The notes beneath the pieces were generated by a model. The model had not been told where the DNA came from, did no database searches, and saw only the letters and a program-made list of their open reading frames with translations. Made by a program: the position numbers and the translations under genes. Positions 48,290-56,619 of a stretch of 64,000 bases of DNA are shown piece after piece (the first letter of the stretch is position 1; each line of letters starts with the position of its first letter). This stretch comes from Sphingopyxis microcysteis (GTDB taxonomy: Bacteria; Pseudomonadota; Alphaproteobacteria; Sphingomonadales; Sphingomonadaceae), in contig NZ_JAANYY010000002.1 in NCBI RefSeq assembly GCF_012274265.1, positions 558,001 through 622,000 of the forward strand, read 5' to 3'.

Positions 48290-48844
48290 TTACAGCTTGG
48301 GCAGCGTCACGCCCTTTTGCCCCATATATTTGCCCGCGCGGTCGGCGTAACTCGTCTCGCACGGCTCGTTGCCCTGGAGGAACAGGAACTGGCACGCGCC
48401 TTCGTTCGCGTAAATCTTGGCGGGCAGCGGGGTGGTGTTGGAAAATTCCAGCGTCACATGGCCTTCCCAGCCGGGTTCGAGCGGGGTGACGTTGACGATG
48501 ATGCCGCAGCGCGCATAGGTCGATTTTCCGAGACAGATGACCAGCACGTCGCGCGGGATGCGGAAATATTCGACCGTGCGCGCGAGGGCGAAGCTGTTCG
48601 GGGGGATGATGCAGACGTCGGTTTCGCGGTCGACGAAATTCTTCGGATCGAAATCCTTGGGATCGACGATCGTCGAATCGACGTTGGTAAAAATTTTGAA
48701 CTCGGGCGCGACGCGCGCGTCATAGCCGTAGGAGGACAGGCCGTAGCTGATGCAGCCATCGCGGCGCTGTGCCTCGACGAACGGCTCGATCATGCCCTGC
48801 GTTCGGGCGGCTTCGCGAATCCAGCGGTCGGAAAGAATGGCCAT
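48290..48844 (-). CDS. dcd: dCTP deaminase
   Basis: A 184-residue homotrimeric enzyme that deaminates dCTP to dUTP for thymidylate synthesis. [38 protein letters not shown] and [13 protein letters not shown] are the standard motifs, the last with the catalytic Glu. The length is normal. It is separated from cdd by a palindrome. Confidence 0.96.
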   Translation of the reverse strand: MAILSDRWIREAARTQGMIEPFVEAQRRDGCISYGLSSYGYDARVAPEFKIFTNVDSTIVDPKDFDPKNFVDRETDVCIIPPNSFALARTVEYFRIPRDVLVICLGKSTYARCGIIVNVTPLEPGWEGHVTLEFSNTTPLPAKIYANEGACQFLFLQGNEPCETSYADRAGKYMGQKGVTLPKL

Positions 48845-48926
48845 GCTGCTGTTTGTCGAGGGCCGCGCGATTGCGCAAGCCGATGTTTGGGGGGAGACTG
48901 GGCGGTCCTGATAATCACTTCAAGTT

Positions 48927-49004
48927 CGTCATCCCGGCGAAGGCCGGGATCTCACCCTTTCGCCACGGCGCACCGGCGAGATCCCGGCCTTCGCCGGGAT
49001 GACG
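48927..49004. repeat. Intergenic palindrome, family A
   Basis: Perfect 27-base arms (48927-48953, 48978-49004) around a 24-base loop; the arm starts CGTCATCCCGGCGAAGGCCG. It differs from the 15401 copy by one base pair in the arm. It lies between dcd and cdd. Confidence 0.9.
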
Positions 49005-49015
49005 GAAGGATACAG

Positions 49016-49462
49016 CTAGATCAAACCCAGATCCTTCGGCCCGAAAGCCGCGGGAAGCAGTTCGCTGAGCCTGTACGTCTTGACCGCGCTGCCATCGCCC
49101 GATGCGCAATGGACAAGGATGTCGGCCTTCGACCGCTCGGCGGCTTCGTTCAAGATCTGGCGACACCGCCCGCACGGATTGACCGGTTCGGTTCCGAGCA
49201 GAGCGTCGCCGTCGGGGCGCCCGCCGATGATCGCGACCTCGGCGAGCTCGCCGATCCAGCCCTCATTCGCAATCTTCGCGACCGCGGCGGTCTCGGCGCA
49301 CAGCGTCAGGCCATAGCTGGCGTTTTCGACATTGGCGCCGGTGACGACGTCGCCGTTCCGGAGCAGCAGCGCGGCGCCGACGTGAAAGCCCGAATAGGGC
49401 GCATAAGCGCGGCTCGCGGCGTCGCGGGCGGCGGCGATCAATTCGTCACGGGTTTCGGTCAT
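49016..49462 (-). CDS. cdd: Cytidine deaminase
   Basis: A 148-residue tetrameric-type enzyme that deaminates cytidine and deoxycytidine. The zinc site uses CAETAA and PCGRC, with three cysteines as in the homotetrameric class; GFHVGAAL and GANVENASYG are also conserved. ATG 49462 (MTETRDEL) overlaps the end of the lysozyme gene by four bases. The frame upstream to 49546 belongs to the overlap and lacks homologous sequence. Confidence 0.95.
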   Translation of the reverse strand: MTETRDELIAAARDAASRAYAPYSGFHVGAALLLRNGDVVTGANVENASYGLTLCAETAAVAKIANEGWIGELAEVAIIGGRPDGDALLGTEPVNPCGRCRQILNEAAERSKADILVHCASGDGSAVKTYRLSELLPAAFGPKDLGLI

Positions 49463-50211
49463 GGTCCATTTCCTTCCGGGCGGACGACGTTCCACCCCAC
49501 CGTACCATCGGCGCCCGACAGGCGGACATAGTCGTTCGCCTGCCACATCGCCCAGGGGTGGGCGCCATAATCGGGTTCGAAGAAATCGCGGCGCAGCCAG
49601 ATCGTCCGCGCGATGCCCTGCGTCACCTTATAGTCGCTCTCGAACGCCGGACCGGGGGCGATCAGGCTGCGCTTGCCCATATGCGCCTCGATCTGCGCCA
49701 GAAAGGTCGCGAGTTCGGAGAGGAGCAGCGCGCGCGTCGGGCGGTCGGGGCAGCGATCGTCAAAGTCGAGCCACACCACGGCGGGCAGCGCGTCGGCGCG
49801 GCGCGGGACATGGCGGATAAAATTGGCGGCCTGATCGGTCGCGAGCTGGCACAGGCTATACCGATGGATCGCGCCAACCTGTACGCCGACTTCGCGCGCG
49901 CCCGCCATATTGCGGGCGAATTTGGCGTCGATGCCGCGGCTGCCGTCGGTTCCCATCACATAGGCGAAATCGGCGCCCGCCGCCTTGATCGATCCCCACT
50001 GAACATCGCCATTGTCGGCGTCGATCGTCACGCCCTGCGTTGGAAAGGCTGCACGGTCGGGGGTCCAGCGCGCCGCCCACCATAGCGAAAGGCCTGCCGC
50101 GAGGAGGATGAGCACGATCGCGGCGCCGATCCGCCGCAGCGTTCGTGCGACCGCTTCGCGCCAACCACCGCCTTTTCCGGCCCTATTGCTCTTGATCGCC
50201 CCCGTCGCCAC
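49459..50211 (-). CDS. GH25-family lysozyme-like protein, membrane-anchored
   Basis: A 250-residue protein with one N-terminal transmembrane helix (IGAAIVLILLAAGLSLWW) and a GH25 domain: GVTIDADNGDVQW (catalytic Asp strand), DFAYVMGTDGSRGIDAKF, GAIHRYSLC, VVWLDFDDRC (acidic pair) and AMWQANDY. It would cut or bind peptidoglycan in the periplasm. It lies between UPF0262 and cdd in the same direction. Confidence 0.87.
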   Translation of the reverse strand: MATGAIKSNRAGKGGGWREAVARTLRRIGAAIVLILLAAGLSLWWAARWTPDRAAFPTQGVTIDADNGDVQWGSIKAAGADFAYVMGTDGSRGIDAKFARNMAGAREVGVQVGAIHRYSLCQLATDQAANFIRHVPRRADALPAVVWLDFDDRCPDRPTRALLLSELATFLAQIEAHMGKRSLIAPGPAFESDYKVTQGIARTIWLRRDFFEPDYGAHPWAMWQANDYVRLSGADGTVGWNVVRPEGNGP

Positions 50212-50214
50212 GCC

Positions 50215-50712
50215 TCAGCCCTTGATGTGGAGGACGCAGATCAGCGTGAACAATCGCCGCGCGGTGTCGAAATCGACCGCGATCTTGCCGTCGAGCCGGT
50301 CCATCAGCATTTCGGCGGCTTCGTTATGCAACGCCCGGCGCGCCATATCGACGGTCTCGATCTGCTGCGCGGTCGAGGTCTTGATCGCCTGATAATAGCT
50401 GTCGCAAATCGCGAAATAATCGCGGATCGGACGGCGAAAACGCCCCAGCCCCAGGATGATCGCTTCGAGCGGCGAACCGTCCTCGCGGCTGATTTCAAAG
50501 ATCAGCCGCCCGTCCTCGACGCGCAGCATCAGACGGTACGGGCCGGCATAGCCGTCGGGGTGGCCGCGCTGCGGGACGAATTTATTGTCCTCGATCAGGT
50601 CGAAGATCGCGACGCGGCGTTCCTGTTCGACATCGGGATTGCGCCACACGATCGAACCCTCGTCGAGTTCGACCGAAATGATCCGCTGTTTGGAAGGGTC
50701 TGCGTCAGCCAT
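50215..50712 (-). CDS. UPF0262 family protein
   Basis: A 165-residue protein of the UPF0262 family, restricted largely to alphaproteobacteria. The opening RIISVELDEGSIVWRNPD, ERRVAIFDLIEDNKF and ALHNEAAEMLMDRL are family signatures. The function is unknown. It stands divergent to dnaB and three bases before the lysozyme gene. Confidence 0.9.
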   Translation of the reverse strand: MADADPSKQRIISVELDEGSIVWRNPDVEQERRVAIFDLIEDNKFVPQRGHPDGYAGPYRLMLRVEDGRLIFEISREDGSPLEAIILGLGRFRRPIRDYFAICDSYYQAIKTSTAQQIETVDMARRALHNEAAEMLMDRLDGKIAVDFDTARRLFTLICVLHIKG

Positions 50713-50759
50713 GCTGCCTGTGCTTCTACTTGCACCGGGCCGAAGGGCAAGGGGGGGAC

Positions 50760-50768
50760 TTATTCACA
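50760..50768 (+). promoter_or_regulatory. DnaA-box-like site upstream of dnaB
   Basis: TTATTCACA differs from the consensus TTATCCACA by one base. It lies 75 bases before the dnaB start in the divergent gap; a CCCACAG follows eight bases later. A single box may tie dnaB expression to DnaA, but chance occurrence cannot be excluded. Confidence 0.35.
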
Positions 50769-50842
50769 GCAACCCACAGTTATGATAGCCTGCACGGCAT
50801 CGCCTGTTGCGCCGCGCGAAGCGGCACCGCATGAGGGTCGCC

Positions 50843-52342
50843 ATGCCAGAGCTAGCCCTGATTCCGACCCCGGCTACCGCCGGGGATGAGCGCCAATTAC
50901 CCCGAAACATCGAGGCCGAGGCCGCGTTTCTCGGCGCGATCCTGATCGATAACCGAGTCGTCGAGGATCTTCCTGTCGCGCTGACACCCGATCATTTCTT
51001 CGAACCGCTGCATGGCCGTATCTTTCAGCAGGCGATGGCGCTGATCGAACGCAACAGCATCGCGACCCCCGTGACTTTGAAGCCCTATTTCGAGGTCGAC
51101 GAAGCGATGAAGGCGGTCGGCGGCCCCGGCTATCTGGCGCAGCTGACCGGAAGCGGCGCGGGTCTCATCGGCGCGCGCGATTTTGCGCGGCAGATTTTCG
51201 ATCTTGCGTTGCTGCGCGAACTGGTCGGGGTTGGCCGGGTGCTCGTCGACAATGCACTCGATACCAGCGAGCGCGTTGATCCGCAGGCGCAGATCGAGGA
51301 AGCCGAAACCGCGCTCTATCGCGTGGCGGGCGGCGAGGCCGAGATGGGGACGGTCAAAAGCTTCAGCCAGGCGTCCAAAATGGCGCTCGACGGGGCGGAG
51401 CGCGCGCTGAATTCGGGCGGCCATTTGTCGGGCGTCACCACGGGCCTTTCCAGCATGAACGCCAAGATCGGCGGCATGCACAATTCGGACTTGATGATCC
51501 TCGCGGGCCGTCCGGGCATGGGCAAGACTTCGCTTGCCACCAACATCGCCTATAATGCCGCCGAGCGGTACCGCCGCGACGAAGCGGACGGCATCCCGCC
51601 CGAAAAGAATATGGGCGCCAAGGTCGCCTTTTTCAGCCTCGAAATGTCGGCGGACCAGCTCGCGACGCGCGTGCTCGCCGAACAGTCGGAAGTGTCGGGC
51701 GAAGCGCTACGCATGGGCAAGATCAGCAAGGAACAGTTTCAAAAGCTCTCGCGCGCGGCGCAGCAGCTCCAGACGCTGCCGCTGTTCATCGACGATACGC
51801 CCGGCCTGACCATCGCGGGCCTGCGAACGCGCGCGCGGCGCCTTCAGCGCCGACACGGCATCGGGCTTATCATCGTCGATTACCTCCAGCTGCTTCAGGG
51901 CACGTCCAAAGGCGGCGACAATCGCGTGCAGGAAATCTCGGAAATCTCGCGTGGCTTGAAGACGCTGGCAAAGGAACTGCATGTCCCGGTGATGGCCTTG
52001 TCGCAGCTCAGTCGTGCGGTCGAACAGCGCGAGGACAAACGCCCGCTGCTTTCGGATTTGCGTGAATCGGGCTCGATCGAACAGGACGCCGATATGGTGA
52101 TGTTCGTGTTCCGCGAGGACTATTACCTCGCCGCGCAGGAACCCGACCAGAATGATACGAAGCTGCAACAGGCCTATATGGACTGGCACGAGAAGATGGA
52201 GCGGGTCCATGGCACCGCCGAGCTGATCGTCGCGAAGCAGCGCCACGGGTCGACCGGGCGCATCCGGCTGCGCTTTGAATCGCACATCACAAAGTTCAGC
52301 GACCTTGCCGATAATGGCATGGCCTATGAGGATTATGAGTAG
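50843..52342 (+). CDS. dnaB: Replicative DNA helicase DnaB
   Basis: A 499-residue hexameric helicase. The N-terminal domain begins with LPRNIEAEAAFLGAIL; the RecA-like C-terminal domain carries Walker A GRPGMGKTS, the catalytic FFSLEMSADQLATR, Walker B LIIVDYLQLL, LSQLSRAVEQRE and the arginine-finger end. No intein interrupts it. ATG 50843 follows GAGGG; ATG 50831 is also possible. It is convergent with cysH. Confidence 0.96.
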   Translation: MPELALIPTPATAGDERQLPRNIEAEAAFLGAILIDNRVVEDLPVALTPDHFFEPLHGRIFQQAMALIERNSIATPVTLKPYFEVDEAMKAVGGPGYLAQLTGSGAGLIGARDFARQIFDLALLRELVGVGRVLVDNALDTSERVDPQAQIEEAETALYRVAGGEAEMGTVKSFSQASKMALDGAERALNSGGHLSGVTTGLSSMNAKIGGMHNSDLMILAGRPGMGKTSLATNIAYNAAERYRRDEADGIPPEKNMGAKVAFFSLEMSADQLATRVLAEQSEVSGEALRMGKISKEQFQKLSRAAQQLQTLPLFIDDTPGLTIAGLRTRARRLQRRHGIGLIIVDYLQLLQGTSKGGDNRVQEISEISRGLKTLAKELHVPVMALSQLSRAVEQREDKRPLLSDLRESGSIEQDADMVMFVFREDYYLAAQEPDQNDTKLQQAYMDWHEKMERVHGTAELIVAKQRHGSTGRIRLRFESHITKFSDLADNGMAYEDYE

Positions 52343-52383
52343 AGGTCGTCGGTCGGCCCGGTCCTTGCCGGGTTGATCGACTG

Positions 52384-53187
52384 TCAGAACGCCGGGTCGT
52401 TCGCCGGATCGTCGTCGATCGGCGACACAGCGTCATGGATGCCGCATTCGGTCTTGTCCCAGCCGCGCCAGCGGCCCGAGCGTGGGTCTTCGCCCGGGCG
52501 AACCTTCGACGTGCACGGCGAGCAACCGATCGACGGATAGCCCTGCGCTTCAAGCGGATGGCGCGGCAGGTCGTGCGCGTCGAAATAGGCGTCGAGATCC
52601 GCGCGCGTCCAGTTGGCGAGCGGGTTGAATTTCAGGCGGCCGGTGGTGCCGTCGAGCTCAAAGCGCGGCAGGCCGGTCCGCGTCGCCGCCTGGAAACCCT
52701 TGCGTCCCGTGATCGAGGTGTCGAATTCGGCTAGCGCCTTTTCGAGCGGCTTGACCTTGCGGATCTCGCAGCAGCCGTCGGGGTCGTATGACCAGCGCAG
52801 CTCGGTCGCATCCTTTTTCGCCAGATCGTTGGGATCGGGCGTCAGGTTGACGATATTGAGCCCGATGCGCGCCGCCAACTCGTCGCGGTACGCGAGCGTT
52901 TCGGGGAAATGCTTGCCGGTATCGAGAAACAGGACCGGCATGTCGGGCGCCACCTGCGCCACCAAATGCAGCAACACGGCGCTCTCGGCGCCAAAACTGG
53001 AAACGATCGCCGTCTCGCCGAGCAATCCGGCGCCGATCACGCTCGCGACGACTTCGGCGGCGTCCTGACCGCGGAAGAGGTTGTTCAGGCGGATGACGTC
53101 GGCCTGGGTGAAGCGTGGCGCGACGTCGATGCGGTCGCGGGTGCGGTCTTCGCTGGCTCTGGGGAGAGAGTGTTTCACGTCAGCCAT
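52384..53187 (-). CDS. cysH: Assimilatory APS reductase ([4Fe-4S] type CysH)
   Basis: A 267-residue reductase that turns activated sulfate into sulfite using thioredoxin. It has the SSFGAESAVLLHL nucleotide loop, Cys139-Cys140, Cys222-xx-Cys225 that bind the iron-sulfur cluster, and the terminal ECGIH with the nucleophilic Cys248. The paired cysteines indicate APS rather than PAPS as substrate. It is the last gene of the sulfate operon and overlaps the DUF934 gene by eight bases. Confidence 0.95.
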   Translation of the reverse strand: MADVKHSLPRASEDRTRDRIDVAPRFTQADVIRLNNLFRGQDAAEVVASVIGAGLLGETAIVSSFGAESAVLLHLVAQVAPDMPVLFLDTGKHFPETLAYRDELAARIGLNIVNLTPDPNDLAKKDATELRWSYDPDGCCEIRKVKPLEKALAEFDTSITGRKGFQAATRTGLPRFELDGTTGRLKFNPLANWTRADLDAYFDAHDLPRHPLEAQGYPSIGCSPCTSKVRPGEDPRSGRWRGWDKTECGIHDAVSPIDDDPANDPAF

Positions 53188-53593
53188 GCCTCAGCTTCCA
53201 GATCGGCACCGCGCCGTCGGCGGCGGTCTGATAATGTTCGGGCCAACGGGTCAGCGCCGCCTCGACATCGGCGGGATTGAGCGACTTTTCGGGTGCGAAA
53301 CTGTCGAAGCCGCAGCGCTTCATATAGGCGATCTGATCGACGAGGACGTCGCCTTGGGCGCGGAGTTCGCCCGTATAGCCCGCTTCACGAAGGATGCGTG
53401 CCGACGAATAGCCGCGACCGTCGCGGAATTTCGGGAAGGCGACCTCGATCAGCGCGAGTCGGCCCAAATGCGGGATCAGCGCGCGCGCATCTTCGTCGGG
53501 TTCGAGCCGCACCGCGGTCGCGTTCGACTGTTCGAGGAAAGCGTCGAGCGTGACGCAGGGTTCTTCGCCATCGGCTTGCAGATGCTCAACCAT
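53180..53593 (-). CDS. DUF934 family protein, sulfur-assimilation associated
   Basis: A 137-residue protein of the DUF934 family: RALIPHLGRLALIEVAFPKFRDGRGYS, ARILREAGYTGELRAQGDVL and DQIAYMKRCGFDSF are its hallmarks. The gene overlaps cysI and cysH, a conserved position in proteobacteria. The role is uncertain; an accessory to sulfite reduction is often proposed. The longer frame to 53983 is out of place inside cysI. Confidence 0.9.
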   Translation of the reverse strand: MVEHLQADGEEPCVTLDAFLEQSNATAVRLEPDEDARALIPHLGRLALIEVAFPKFRDGRGYSSARILREAGYTGELRAQGDVLVDQIAYMKRCGFDSFAPEKSLNPADVEAALTRWPEHYQTAADGAVPIWKLRHG

Positions 53594-55217
53594 AGATCGC
53601 TTCCTTGAAGGGCGCCATGCCGACCCGGCGATAGGTGTCGACGAAGCGTTCGCCGTCGGTCCGTTCGGCGAGATATTTGTCGGTAACGCGCTCGATCGCG
53701 TCGACGATGCCGTCCTCGTCGAAGCCGGGGCCGGTGATCGTGCCGAGCGACACATCCTCAGCACCCGAGCCGCCGAGCAGCAGCTGGTAATTCTCGGTGC
53801 CCTTGCGGTCGACGCCGAGGATGCCGACGTGGCCAGCGTGGTGGTGCCCGCACGCGTTGATGCAGCCCGAAATCTTGAGCTTGAGCTCACCGAGTTCCTT
53901 CTGGCGGCCAAGGTCCGAAAAGCGCGTCGCGATCTTCTGCGCGACCGGGATCGATCGCGCGTTGGCGAGGCTGCAATAATCAAGCCCGGGGCAGGCGATG
54001 ATGTCGCTGATCAGGTCGAGGTTCGGCGTCGCGAGCCCGGCACCGTCGAGCGCCTGCCAGATCGCGTAAAGGTCGGCCTTGCGGACGTGCGGCAGGACGA
54101 TGTTCTGCGCGTGGGTGACACGCAGCTCGTCGTGGCTGTAGCGTTCGGCGAGGTCGGCCATCAGGTCGATCTGTGCCGAGCTGGCATCGCCGGGGATACC
54201 GCCGACGGGTTTCAGGCTGATGTTGACGATCGCGTGTCCCGGCACCTTGTGCGCCGCGACATTCTGGTCGACCCACACCGCGAAGTCGGGATCGCTGCGG
54301 TCGATCGTGTCTAAAGCTGACGCATCGAGCGGCGGCGGTGCGAATTGCGCCGCGATCCGGTCGAATTCGGCCTTCGGCGGGTCGATGCCCAGCGATTTCA
54401 CATGGCCAAACTCTTCCTCGACCTGGCGGCGATATTCGTCGGCGCCGAGTTCGTGGATCAGGATCTTGATGCGCGCCTTGTAGATATTGTCGCGGCGGCC
54501 ATAGCGGTTGTAGACGCGCAGGCACGCCTCGGCGTAGCTCAGCATGTCTTCGAGCGGCACGAAATCCTTGATCAGCGGTGCGATCATCGGGGTACGGCCC
54601 ATGCCGCCGCCGACGTAGAAGGCGGCGCCATGCTGACCATCCTTCTCGACGATCTGGATGCCGATGTCGTGCAGGCGCATCGCCGCGCGGTCTTCGTCGG
54701 CGGCGATGACGGCGATCTTGAACTTGCGCGGCAGATAGCTGAATTCGGGGTGGAAGCTCGACCATTGGCGGAGCAATTCGGCCCAGGGCCGGGGATCGGT
54801 GATCTCGTCGGCGGCGGCACCGGCCCACTGGTCGGAGCTGATGTTGCGGATGCAATTGCCGCTGGTCTGGATCGCATGCATCTCGACCGACGCAAGGTCC
54901 TCAAGGATCGCGGGCGCGTCCTCCAGCTTGATCCAGTTATACTGGATATTCTGGCGCGTGGTGAAATGGCCGTAATCGCGGTCATATTTGCGCGCGATAT
55001 GCGCGAGCATCCGCATCTGGCGGCTGTCGAGCGTCCCGTAGGGTACCGCGACGCGCAGCATATAGGCATGAAGCTGGAGATAGAGGCCATTCATCAGCCG
55101 CAGCGGCTTGAACTGGTCCTCGGTGATCTCGCCGGCGAGGCGGCGCTTCACCTGATCGCTGAACTCGGCAACGCGGGCGGCGACCATCGCATGGTCATAT
55201 TCGTCATATTTATACAT
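53586..55217 (-). CDS. cysI: Sulfite/nitrite reductase hemoprotein
   Basis: A 543-residue siroheme/[4Fe-4S] enzyme reducing sulfite to sulfide. It shows the two repeated ferrodoxin-like halves, TTRQNIQYNWI, SGNCIRN, and the cluster cysteines in ACPGLDYCSLA and SGCINACGHHH. The neighbouring cysH and SUMT genes favour sulfite over nitrite. ATG 55217 is preferred over TTG 55232. No CysJ flavoprotein gene is visible nearby, so electrons may come from ferredoxin or another reductase. Confidence 0.92.
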   Translation of the reverse strand: MYKYDEYDHAMVAARVAEFSDQVKRRLAGEITEDQFKPLRLMNGLYLQLHAYMLRVAVPYGTLDSRQMRMLAHIARKYDRDYGHFTTRQNIQYNWIKLEDAPAILEDLASVEMHAIQTSGNCIRNISSDQWAGAAADEITDPRPWAELLRQWSSFHPEFSYLPRKFKIAVIAADEDRAAMRLHDIGIQIVEKDGQHGAAFYVGGGMGRTPMIAPLIKDFVPLEDMLSYAEACLRVYNRYGRRDNIYKARIKILIHELGADEYRRQVEEEFGHVKSLGIDPPKAEFDRIAAQFAPPPLDASALDTIDRSDPDFAVWVDQNVAAHKVPGHAIVNISLKPVGGIPGDASSAQIDLMADLAERYSHDELRVTHAQNIVLPHVRKADLYAIWQALDGAGLATPNLDLISDIIACPGLDYCSLANARSIPVAQKIATRFSDLGRQKELGELKLKISGCINACGHHHAGHVGILGVDRKGTENYQLLLGGSGAEDVSLGTITGPGFDEDGIVDAIERVTDKYLAERTDGERFVDTYRRVGMAPFKEAIYG

Positions 55218-55240
55218 GCTGTTTCTCGCCAATAACTGCC

Positions 55241-55351
55241 GTTTGTCCTGAGGAGGGGCTGAGCGCAGACGAAGACCCGTCTCGAAGGAGACCGCGTGCG
55301 GATGCTTCGAGACGCCATTTCGACAAGCTCAATGGCTCCTCAGCACGAACG
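55241..55351. repeat. Intergenic inverted repeat, family C
   Basis: Outer arms GTTTGTCCTGAGGAG (55241-55255) and CTCCTCAGCACGAAC (55337-55351) pair with a few mismatches; inner arms CGTCTCGAAG (55278-55287) and CTTCGAGACG (55305-55314) pair perfectly. It sits inside the sulfate operon, between the DUF2849 and cysI genes, and may affect readthrough or message stability. Confidence 0.8.
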
Positions 55352-55367
55352 GAATGAAAGGAATTCA

Positions 55368-55664
55368 TCAGATCACCCAGTCGCCTGCCGCGGGATCGGC
55401 GGGTTTCAGTGTCAGGTCGGGGCGCACGGTCGGGCCCAATGCGCGGATGCGGTCCTTGATATGCGCGGGGCGCGGCCCTTCGGCGGTCGCTTCGCCGGCG
55501 ATGATGTAGGGCGCGTTGACGCGCCGCGCGGCTTCCTCGACCGCGAGGATCGCTTCGCCAGCTTCGCCGACATCGGCGGCGTCCTCGATGTGCAGCGACC
55601 AGTCGGTGCCGGTCCACCAGGTGACGAAGCCCGTTTTCAGGTCGTTGCCGGTCAACAGTTTCAT
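55368..55664 (-). CDS. DUF2849 family protein, sulfur-assimilation operon
   Basis: A 98-residue protein of the DUF2849 family. Recognisable parts are LLTGNDLKTGFVTWW and WSLHIEDA at the front and HIKDRIRALGPTVRPDL near the end. ATG 55664 overlaps the stop of the SUMT gene by four bases. DUF2849 genes regularly stand between SUMT and sulfite reductase in alphaproteobacteria. The function is unknown. Confidence 0.87.
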   Translation of the reverse strand: MKLLTGNDLKTGFVTWWTGTDWSLHIEDAADVGEAGEAILAVEEAARRVNAPYIIAGEATAEGPRPAHIKDRIRALGPTVRPDLTLKPADPAAGDWVI

Positions 55665-56449
55665 GCAAAATTTCCCATAATTTCGGTGATGCCCGGGGCG
55701 CCCAGGCAATCCAGCGCATCGGCCCGCGCGGCGACCTTGCCGACGACGATCAGCGCCGGACTCGCGACCTTTTCGCGCACGACGAGGTCGCCAAGGTCGG
55801 TGAGCAAGGTGCGGAGTACGCGCGCATCCTTGGTGGTACCGCGCTCGATTACCGCGACGGGCAGGTCGGGCGACACGCCGTCGGCGATCAGCTTGTCGGC
55901 TATGGCGCTGGCGGTGGCGAGGCCCATGTAGATGACGAGGGTGCGGCCATGCCCCGCAAGCCCCGACCAGTCCTGGTCGGACAAATCCTTGCATTGGCCC
56001 GCGACGAAGCTCACGGCGCTCGCGTCTTCGCGGTGGGTGAGGGGGAGCCCGGCCTGCGCGGCACAGCCCGCAGCAGCGGTGATGCCGGGGACGACTTCGC
56101 AGGCGACACCAGCATTGCGCGCCGCATCGAGTTCCTCGCCGCCGCGCCCGAAGATGAACGGATCGCCGCCCTTGAGGCGCACGACCTGCTTCCCCGCCAG
56201 CGTCTCGCGGACGAGCAGTGCGTTGATCAGCTCCTGCTTCATCGTGTGGCGGCTGCGTTGCTTGGCGACGCTGATCCGCTCGACATGCGCCGGGATCAGC
56301 GCGAGTACGCCGTCGCCGACCAGCCCGTCATGGACGACGAGGTCGGCGCTTGCCAGCAGCCGCGCGGCGCGCAGCGTCAGCAGGTCTGGGTCACCCGGAC
56401 CGGCGCCGACGAGCCAGAGTTTGCCAGCAGAGGGGAAAGTCTTTTCCAT
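55661..56449 (-). CDS. cobA: Uroporphyrinogen-III C-methyltransferase (SUMT)
   Basis: A 262-residue SAM-dependent enzyme that methylates uroporphyrinogen III to precorrin-2, the first step to siroheme, the cofactor of the sulfite reductase in this operon. Motifs are LVGAGPGDPDLLTLRA, HDGLV, VRLKGGDPFIFGRGGEE, VVPGITAA and AGIPLTHRE-like (AGLPLTHRED). It lacks the CysG dehydrogenase/chelatase half. It is the first gene of the operon. Confidence 0.95.
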   Translation of the reverse strand: MEKTFPSAGKLWLVGAGPGDPDLLTLRAARLLASADLVVHDGLVGDGVLALIPAHVERISVAKQRSRHTMKQELINALLVRETLAGKQVVRLKGGDPFIFGRGGEELDAARNAGVACEVVPGITAAAGCAAQAGLPLTHREDASAVSFVAGQCKDLSDQDWSGLAGHGRTLVIYMGLATASAIADKLIADGVSPDLPVAVIERGTTKDARVLRTLLTDLGDLVVREKVASPALIVVGKVAARADALDCLGAPGITEIMGNFA

Positions 56450-56540
56450 GCTGGCGAAGATGGTTCACGCGCCCGGAAAGCGCAAAGCAGGCTTTGTTGA
56501 CGGGGGTGTAGGTAAAATTGCGCCGCTTCGTTTCACTCGT

Positions 56541-56611
56541 CATTGCGAGCGCAGCGAAGCAATCCAGGGCGGCTTACGCGTGCTCTGGATTGCTTCGCTG
56601 CGCTCGCAATG
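56541..56611. repeat. Intergenic palindrome, family E (CATTGCGAGC type)
   Basis: Perfect 27-base arms (56541-56567, 56585-56611) around a 17-base loop. The arm begins CATTGCGAGCGCAGCGAAGC. The same arms enclose the GIY-YIG gene at 61782-62150. It lies between the convergently spaced SUMT and astD regions. Confidence 0.92.
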
Positions 56612-56619
56612 ATGAATTG

